This document shows, piece after piece, positions 59,296-64,000 of a stretch of DNA of 64,000 nt. The stretch comes from Archangium_A sp035910535 (GTDB taxonomy: Bacteria; Myxococcota; Myxococcia; Myxococcales; Myxococcaceae). The translations under genes and the position numbers were made by a program. The stretch covers positions 62,001-126,000 of the forward strand of contig JAMHXF010000094.1 of NCBI GenBank assembly GCA_035910535.1. Reading direction: 5' to 3'. The notes under the pieces were generated by a model. That model made no database searches and was not told where the DNA came from. It was given only the letters and a program-made list of their open reading frames with translations. Position 1 is the first letter of the stretch, and every line of letters begins with the position of its first letter.

Positions 59296-61026
59296 TCACT
59301 CCGCCGGGATGTCGTCGAGCCGGTACCGCTGCGGCTTGCCCTTTCCAGGCCCGACCTGCAGCGACAACTTGCGACGTACACCGTCGGCGCCCGTCACCGT
59401 CACCAGGTGCGTGCCCACCGGCAGGCTGATGGGAATCATCGTGCCCTGCCCGAGCCGCTGCCCGCCTTTGGTGATGGTCGCCTCGGGGAAGATGACCAGC
59501 GTCACCTCGCCTTTTTCTTTCGGCGGGCGCGGGGCGTCGGGCTTCTTCGGCGTCACGTCATTCGACACCGAGGGCTCGACGCGCGGCTGCGGCTCATTCA
59601 CCTGCGGTGAATCAACGCCCGGCAGCTCGAGCCCCGGCACGCCGGGAATTTCAGCCTCGAGCTCGGGCTGCGGCCGCGCCGGCGGAGCGTCACCCGGCTT
59701 CATCGCGAACCACACCAACGCGCCGGCCGCGAGTGCGACCACCACCGCCAACACCGGCCACACCTTCGAGGACGAAGCAGGCGTGGGCGTCGACAGCACG
59801 CTGGCCTCGGTCGGGGCGAAGTCTTCGGTCTTCTGCAGCTTGCGCGCAGACGGCTTGGGGCGGACCGGCTTGAGCTTCGCCGCAGACACCGCGCTGCCCT
59901 TCAACGCCCGCATGCGCGGGTCAGAAATCGACGAGCCGACGGCGCGCGCCTTGGGCCTGGGCGTCTTCGATTCATCGGTGTCGCGGTCATGCGCCGTCGA
60001 AGAGCGACGGAACGCCTCGACCGCCGCGTCGACCTCCTTCGCGTCTTTGCTGGCGGCCACGTCGAAGAGCCGCTGCGCCGAAGCAATCTTCTCGGAGAAG
60101 CGCTGCTTCATGAAGTCAGCGCGCTCTTCGGCATCGAAGAGCAGGTGGCCACACTGCGTCGCCAGCGCGCGCGCCATTTCGCGGGCCGAGCGGTAGCGGA
60201 GGTTCACGTCGCGCTCGAGCGCCTTCATGGCCACGGCCGACAGCTCTTCAGGCACCGATGGCTCGACGTCGGCCGGCGCACGAATCGGCTCCGACAGAAT
60301 CATCTTCAGCTCGGCGATTTCGGTGTCGGCGCTGAAGAGCCGACGCCCCGTCACCATTTCCCAGAGCACCACGCCGAGCGCGAATACGTCGCTGCGTCCG
60401 TCAATCTGCTCGCCGCGCACCTGCTCCGGAGACATGTAGCCGGCGGTGCCCTTCACCGTGCCAGCGCGCGTTCGAGCCAGCGCGCCCTTCGCCTTGGCGA
60501 TGCCGAAGTCGAGCAGCTTCACCTGCCCGTCGTACGTCACCATGATGTTCTTCTGCGCCACGTCGCGGTGGATGACGGGCGACTCTTCACCGTTGGGCAG
60601 CTTGAAGGTGTGCGCGTAGTGCAGCGCCTGCGCGCACTCGTGAACGACCGACGCCGAGTAGCCCACCGGCAACACCGCCTGCTGATTCGCGCACGCGGCG
60701 ACGACCTGGTTGAGGTCCTGGCCGGCGATGAACTCCATGGCCACGAAGAGGCCCGTCGTCGAGTCGTTCCCCAGCTCGAAGACCTGGCAGATGCTGGGGT
60801 GCGAGAACGCGCCGGTGACGCGCGCCTCGTCGAGGAACATCTTCACGAAGTTCTCGTCGCCCGCGGCCTCCGGGAGAATTCGCTTGAGCACCACGAACTT
60901 ACGGAAGCCGCCAGGGCCTTGCGTGGAGGCGAGCGAGAGCTCGGCCATGCCGCCCTTCGTCAGCTGCGCCAGGACGTCGTATCTCCCAACGCGAGAGCTC
61001 ACGGCGGCGGACTGTATACCGGTCAT
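59296..61026 (-). CDS. Ser/Thr protein kinase with PEGA-like outer domain (HRDVAQKN type)
   Basis: A 576-residue kinase. The glycine loop is LTKGGMAEL, lacking the usual first Gly; K48 is present; HRDVAQKN (153-160) replaces HRDLKPEN; DFG (173-175) and GYMSPEQ are intact. A linker, a transmembrane helix (about 425-443) and an outer Pro-rich region lead to a C-terminal PEGA-like beta domain (VTLVIFPEATITKGGQRLGQG, then LPVGTHLVTV). It can thus span the inner membrane and sense the periplasm. First gene of a four-gene operon with two coiled-coil membrane proteins and a lipoprotein. Confidence 0.92.
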   Translation of the reverse strand: MTGIQSAAVSSRVGRYDVLAQLTKGGMAELSLASTQGPGGFRKFVVLKRILPEAAGDENFVKMFLDEARVTGAFSHPSICQVFELGNDSTTGLFVAMEFIAGQDLNQVVAACANQQAVLPVGYSASVVHECAQALHYAHTFKLPNGEESPVIHRDVAQKNIMVTYDGQVKLLDFGIAKAKGALARTRAGTVKGTAGYMSPEQVRGEQIDGRSDVFALGVVLWEMVTGRRLFSADTEIAELKMILSEPIRAPADVEPSVPEELSAVAMKALERDVNLRYRSAREMARALATQCGHLLFDAEERADFMKQRFSEKIASAQRLFDVAASKDAKEVDAAVEAFRRSSTAHDRDTDESKTPRPKARAVGSSISDPRMRALKGSAVSAAKLKPVRPKPSARKLQKTEDFAPTEASVLSTPTPASSSKVWPVLAVVVALAAGALVWFAMKPGDAPPARPQPELEAEIPGVPGLELPGVDSPQVNEPQPRVEPSVSNDVTPKKPDAPRPPKEKGEVTLVIFPEATITKGGQRLGQGTMIPISLPVGTHLVTVTGADGVRRKLSLQVGPGKGKPQRYRLDDIPAE

Positions 61027-61307
61027 TCTTCCCTTCGATGCCTGTGTGAAGCCTGTGGTTCGACTGGTGAAAAACCGTCAGTCATGTGGGTAACTGGTAC
61101 GACACACAGCGACATGTGGGACCCTGGGGAGAACCCGTGTGGTTGTCCACACTGCTATTTGCTGCAAGAGCTTGATGTTGTTACCGAAACACGAGTTTCC
61201 ACAACTTCTTCGCCTCTACTGCTTCTACGGCTTGATCAGATGACAGTTTAAACAGCCGAAGCAGTGGCACATGGCGCGCAGAGCTCTTGCTGTTTGCCGT
61301 CGAAAGC
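61027..61307. other. long AT-richer divergent region with DnaA-box-like motifs
   Basis: This gap of about 280 bases lies between a kinase operon (minus) and a lipoprotein gene (plus). TTGTCCACA (61143-61151) and TTACCCACA on the minus strand (61085-61093) each differ from the TTATCCACA DnaA box by one base. GTTTCCACA (61195-61203) differs by two. The first lies in an inverted repeat GTGTGG / CCACAC (61137-61142 and 61147-61152). This may be chance or a DnaA-bound regulatory region. No RNA gene was seen. Confidence 0.35.
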
Positions 61308-63521
61308 ATGGAGATCCGCCACGTGACTGTCAGCCCCCGACTGCTGCTGTGCTTTGGGCTCCTGATGGCCCTGGTCGGCTGCAGGAAAGAGAACGTCACC
61401 GGCATCACGGGAAACCTCAAGCTCGAGCCCGCCACGCTTGAATTCGACGCTGCGTACGTCGACGGCGTCACCCGAACCCGCGAACTCCTCGTCATCAATG
61501 AGAGCCGCGCGTCGGTGAACGTGACGTGGACTGCCCTCGACGCGCCCTTCGCCGTAGAACCACCGACGCGGTTGCCGCCGGGGCAGACGGCAGTCGTCAT
61601 CTCATTCACGCCGACCGTGCCGGGCAGATACTCGCAGCGGTTGAGCGTGAAGAGCGACGACGGTGAAGACGCTCCGTCGGTCGCCATCGAAGCGGTGGCC
61701 CGCGAAATCCCCACGTGCACGGCGAGCTCGAGCTGTCTGGTTGCGCGCTTCGACCTGGTGCGCCTCACGTGCGTCGAAGACCCCGCCGAAGACGGGTTGG
61801 CGTGCGCGTCAGACTCGTTGTGCCTCGTCAATTCACGCTGCGAGGCGGGGCGCTGCGTGGGCACGGCGCGCACGTGTGAAGACCACGACAAGTGCACCAT
61901 CGACGTCTGCTACCCGCTGACGGGCTGCGAGTTTCTGCCGGCGCCACCTTGCCCGGGTGATGGCGCGTGCATGGCCGGCGTGTGTAACTCGCAGACGGGC
62001 TGCGGCCTGGCGCCGCGAGAAGACGGCGCGTTGTGTGGCAGCACCGGCGAGACGAACTCGTGCACCGCGGTGAAGGTCTGCATCGAAGGTGACTGCGTGG
62101 TGCGCGACCCGCCCGATGGCTACGTGTGCGCCGAAGCCTCGCCGTGCTCGTCGGAAGGGCGCTGCGTCGGTGAGGTGTGCGTGGCGTCGGCTCCGGCGAC
62201 GACGTTGCGCCCGTCGTGGACGTTCGACTCTGCGACGGCCGGAGACTTCGACGCCGGTGTGTGGGCTCCGGCGCTGCACGACTTCGTGCTGGAGCCGACC
62301 GGCGAGCTGACGTTGTCGGGCTTCTTCAACGTGCCGTCGGTGCTGCGGGCGAACACACCGTCGGCGAAACCGACGCCTGAAGGCGTGTCGCGGCGCTGCA
62401 TTCTCTGGGGCGCGCGCTACGTGTGCGCGGACTACCCGTCGTCGCCCAACGGTATGGTCTCAGCCATCGAGCTCGACACCGGCGCGACCGCGTGGACGTT
62501 CAACATTCGCACGGCGAAACCGGAGTTCCTGCAGACGGCGCCGGTCATCTTCCTCGCGCGGCTCGTGGTGCAGGGCAGCGACCGGCTCGCGGCGTTGTTC
62601 GAGGCGTACCCGACGGACAACAACTCGGGCACGCAGTGTCGGAGGTACTTCATCGCCGTCATCGACGCGCAGGGGCAGCTGGTGCAGGCGCAGCCGATTT
62701 CTGACCCGTTGCTCGACGTCTGCAACCACCCGCACCCGTACGGCGTGGCGTCTGACTCGTTGGGGAACCTCTTCATCGCGTTCTCGCCGACGTTGTCGCC
62801 GCAAGCGCCGCTGGTGCCGGCCGACACGACGCTCATCATGAGCTGGTCGCGCGACGGCGTATTCCGGTGGAAGCGCACGAATAGCGGCATGCGCGGTGGT
62901 GAGTTGGCCGTCGCGCGCGGGCTGCTCTACGCCGAGTACACCAGCGTGGTGCTCGACGCGACGAGCGGCATCCCGGTGTTCTCGATTCCTACCGAGTTGG
63001 GGCGCGCGGTGACGTCGTCGTCGAGGTTGATTCCCGCGCCGGTCGAAGGGTCACGCGCGTTGGCCGGGTACGAAGCAGGGCAGGCGCAGCTGCGGTGGAC
63101 GACGACGCTCCCCGATGCGTGGACCTTCTGGTCTGACCAACTGCGCCTCGCGAAGTGGCAGACCTCGAAGGGCCCGCGCACGGTGGCGTTGACCTTCTTG
63201 CAAGACGGAACGTTCGGGCTGTTGCCGCGCTACGCGATGTACGGCGTCGACGTTCAAGACGGCTCGCAGGCGTTCTTGTGTCAGGTTGAGCTGCCGGTGA
63301 ATCGCAGCGCGCCACAGCTGTTCGAGGTCGCGCGGGGCTCCATCGGCATCATGAGCGGCGCGATGGACCAGTTCGGAAACCCGGGCTGCAACAAGTGCGA
63401 CCCGCCGCTGGCCGGGAGCAACGGCGCGTTCTTCTCGGTGCCGACGCCGACGCTCACCATCGCGGAAGAGCCGTGGGTCGGAACCTTCGGTGGTGCGGGC
63501 CACGACCACCGCGAGAACTGA
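61308..63521 (+). CDS. ASH-domain lipoprotein with Cys-rich region and propeller
   Basis: About 737 residues from ATG 61308; GTG 61323 has the better-spaced GGAG and gives MTVSPRLLLCFGLLMALVGC, a good lipoprotein signal. After the lipobox come an ASH-type domain (KLEPATLEFDAAYVDG, then SFTPTVPGRYSQRL), a Cys-rich stretch (about 140-290, with CEDHDKCTIDVC and CLVNSRC), and a propeller-like C-terminal half. It repeats the domain order of the 9650-12013 gene, though the blades differ (no RCC1 motif). Surface role inferred. Confidence 0.82.
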   Translation: MEIRHVTVSPRLLLCFGLLMALVGCRKENVTGITGNLKLEPATLEFDAAYVDGVTRTRELLVINESRASVNVTWTALDAPFAVEPPTRLPPGQTAVVISFTPTVPGRYSQRLSVKSDDGEDAPSVAIEAVAREIPTCTASSSCLVARFDLVRLTCVEDPAEDGLACASDSLCLVNSRCEAGRCVGTARTCEDHDKCTIDVCYPLTGCEFLPAPPCPGDGACMAGVCNSQTGCGLAPREDGALCGSTGETNSCTAVKVCIEGDCVVRDPPDGYVCAEASPCSSEGRCVGEVCVASAPATTLRPSWTFDSATAGDFDAGVWAPALHDFVLEPTGELTLSGFFNVPSVLRANTPSAKPTPEGVSRRCILWGARYVCADYPSSPNGMVSAIELDTGATAWTFNIRTAKPEFLQTAPVIFLARLVVQGSDRLAALFEAYPTDNNSGTQCRRYFIAVIDAQGQLVQAQPISDPLLDVCNHPHPYGVASDSLGNLFIAFSPTLSPQAPLVPADTTLIMSWSRDGVFRWKRTNSGMRGGELAVARGLLYAEYTSVVLDATSGIPVFSIPTELGRAVTSSSRLIPAPVEGSRALAGYEAGQAQLRWTTTLPDAWTFWSDQLRLAKWQTSKGPRTVALTFLQDGTFGLLPRYAMYGVDVQDGSQAFLCQVELPVNRSAPQLFEVARGSIGIMSGAMDQFGNPGCNKCDPPLAGSNGAFFSVPTPTLTIAEEPWVGTFGGAGHDHREN

Positions 63522-63583
63522 ACTGAGCGCATGGAATCACGCTGCTCGTTCCCACGAGCCGCTGGCTCCGCTACGTGGCCGCC

Positions 63584-64000
63584 ATGCCGTCGCGTGCGCT
63601 CGTTCTGCTGAGTCTCGTCTTCTTCGCCTGCCCGCCTCCTGCGCCGCCGCCTCCGCCTCCGCCTGAACCCGGCCCGCTGAAAGCCGGCGTCGCCACGCGG
63701 CGCCTCGACATTCCGGTCGGTACTTCCATGGGCGGCTACTCGCGCTCGCGGCCGGCTGATGAGCCGCAGTCACCGTGGTCGAAGCAGCTGCCCTCGAGCC
63801 GCGGCATTCAGAGTGAGCCGACGGTGCGAGTCATCGCGCTGACCAACGGCCTGACGCGCGTGGCCTTCATCCGCATGGACACCACGCTCGTCTCGTCGAC
63901 GCTGCGCGCGCGCACCATCGCGGACCTCACCGCTGCAGGCGAAGCGGCGCAGGTCTTCATGCACGCCTCACACTCTCATTCGAGCCCCGCGCGCATGATG
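63584..64000 (+). CDS. start of a neutral-ceramidase-like lipoprotein, cut by the right window edge
   Basis: The first 139 residues of a longer gene that continues past the window. The N-terminus is a lipoprotein signal (VLLSLVFFAC) followed by a Pro-rich spacer. Then come GVATRRLDIPVG, GGYSRSR, VAFIRMDTTLVS and HASHSHSSPARM. This order, ending in an H-x-H-S-x-P metal motif, resembles the N-terminal half of neutral/alkaline ceramidases. The match is motif-based. Start at ATG 63584; GTG 63575 is in frame. Confidence 0.6.
   Translation, partial: MPSRALVLLSLVFFACPPPAPPPPPPPEPGPLKAGVATRRLDIPVGTSMGGYSRSRPADEPQSPWSKQLPSSRGIQSEPTVRVIALTNGLTRVAFIRMDTTLVSSTLRARTIADLTAAGEAAQVFMHASHSHSSPARMM

Overview
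The window is GC-rich, densely coded DNA from what looks like a myxobacterium or close relative (Myxococcota). This is an inference. It rests on three eukaryotic-type Ser/Thr kinases with typical myxobacterial catalytic loops, many short-signal lipoproteins with MopE-type Cys/Asp repeats or ASH-plus-propeller architecture, Cys-rich anchor-like tails, frequent GTG starts and many 4-base ATGA/GTGA gene overlaps. No rRNA, tRNA, CRISPR array, transposase or phage gene was seen.

Layout. 1-4485: the end of an unidentified gene, a phosphoribosyltransferase-like gene, then the conserved cluster rpmH-rnpA-yidD-yidC-jag (ribosomal protein L34, RNase P protein, membrane insertase). 4727-8013: a lipoprotein, a small membrane protein and an SGNH + MBOAT acyl-transfer pair. 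8084-16640: a LysM protein with a caspase-like His/Cys dyad, an ASH/RCC1-type lipoprotein, a CxxCH lipoprotein, a MopE/lamin-tail lipoprotein and a GH13 amylase lipoprotein. 16642-25351: tandem secreted paralogues, a thiopurine methyltransferase, a frame-broken remnant, a bestrophin / NAD-kinase-like / SPFH operon, and unknown genes. 25364-27228: vapBC beside dnaN, with no dnaA, recF or gyrB nearby. 27274-35041: an outer-membrane-like protein, lipoproteins, a site-2 protease, a radical SAM/SPASM enzyme next to a small Cys-containing membrane protein, a Cys-repeat lipoprotein and a double zinc-ribbon membrane protein. 35151-40744: a family-2 glycosyltransferase, an M1 aminopeptidase divergent from a tail-anchored Ser/Thr kinase, and a helical-repeat protein. 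40921-47403: two outer-membrane barrel-like proteins, a broken LysR remnant followed by a 44-bp tandem repeat, a membrane di-iron ferritin-like protein, a DoxX / quinone oxidoreductase / LysR operon and a ketopantoate-reductase-like enzyme. 47476-55020: an SGNH protein, a lipoprotein, a queuosine-precursor transporter, an 821-residue Ala-rich protein and a peptidoglycan-binding GH75 chitosanase-like protein. 55122-61026: two Ser/Thr kinase operons, each with small coiled-coil proteins. 61308-64000: another ASH/propeller lipoprotein and the start of a ceramidase-like lipoprotein.

How the genes work together. The left end serves ribosome, tRNA and membrane biogenesis. The rest is mostly cell-surface biology: about a dozen lipoproteins, envelope enzymes, kinases probably signalling with coiled-coil partners, and several modular proteins without signal peptides that nevertheless carry wall-binding or hydrolase domains. 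The strongest candidates for undescribed biology are the LysM-caspase-like protein and its signal-less companions, the paired kinase/coiled-coil/lipoprotein operons, the bestrophin-NADK-SPFH operon with an inverted repeat over its ribosome binding site, and the radical SAM/SPASM enzyme with its small Cys-containing neighbour.
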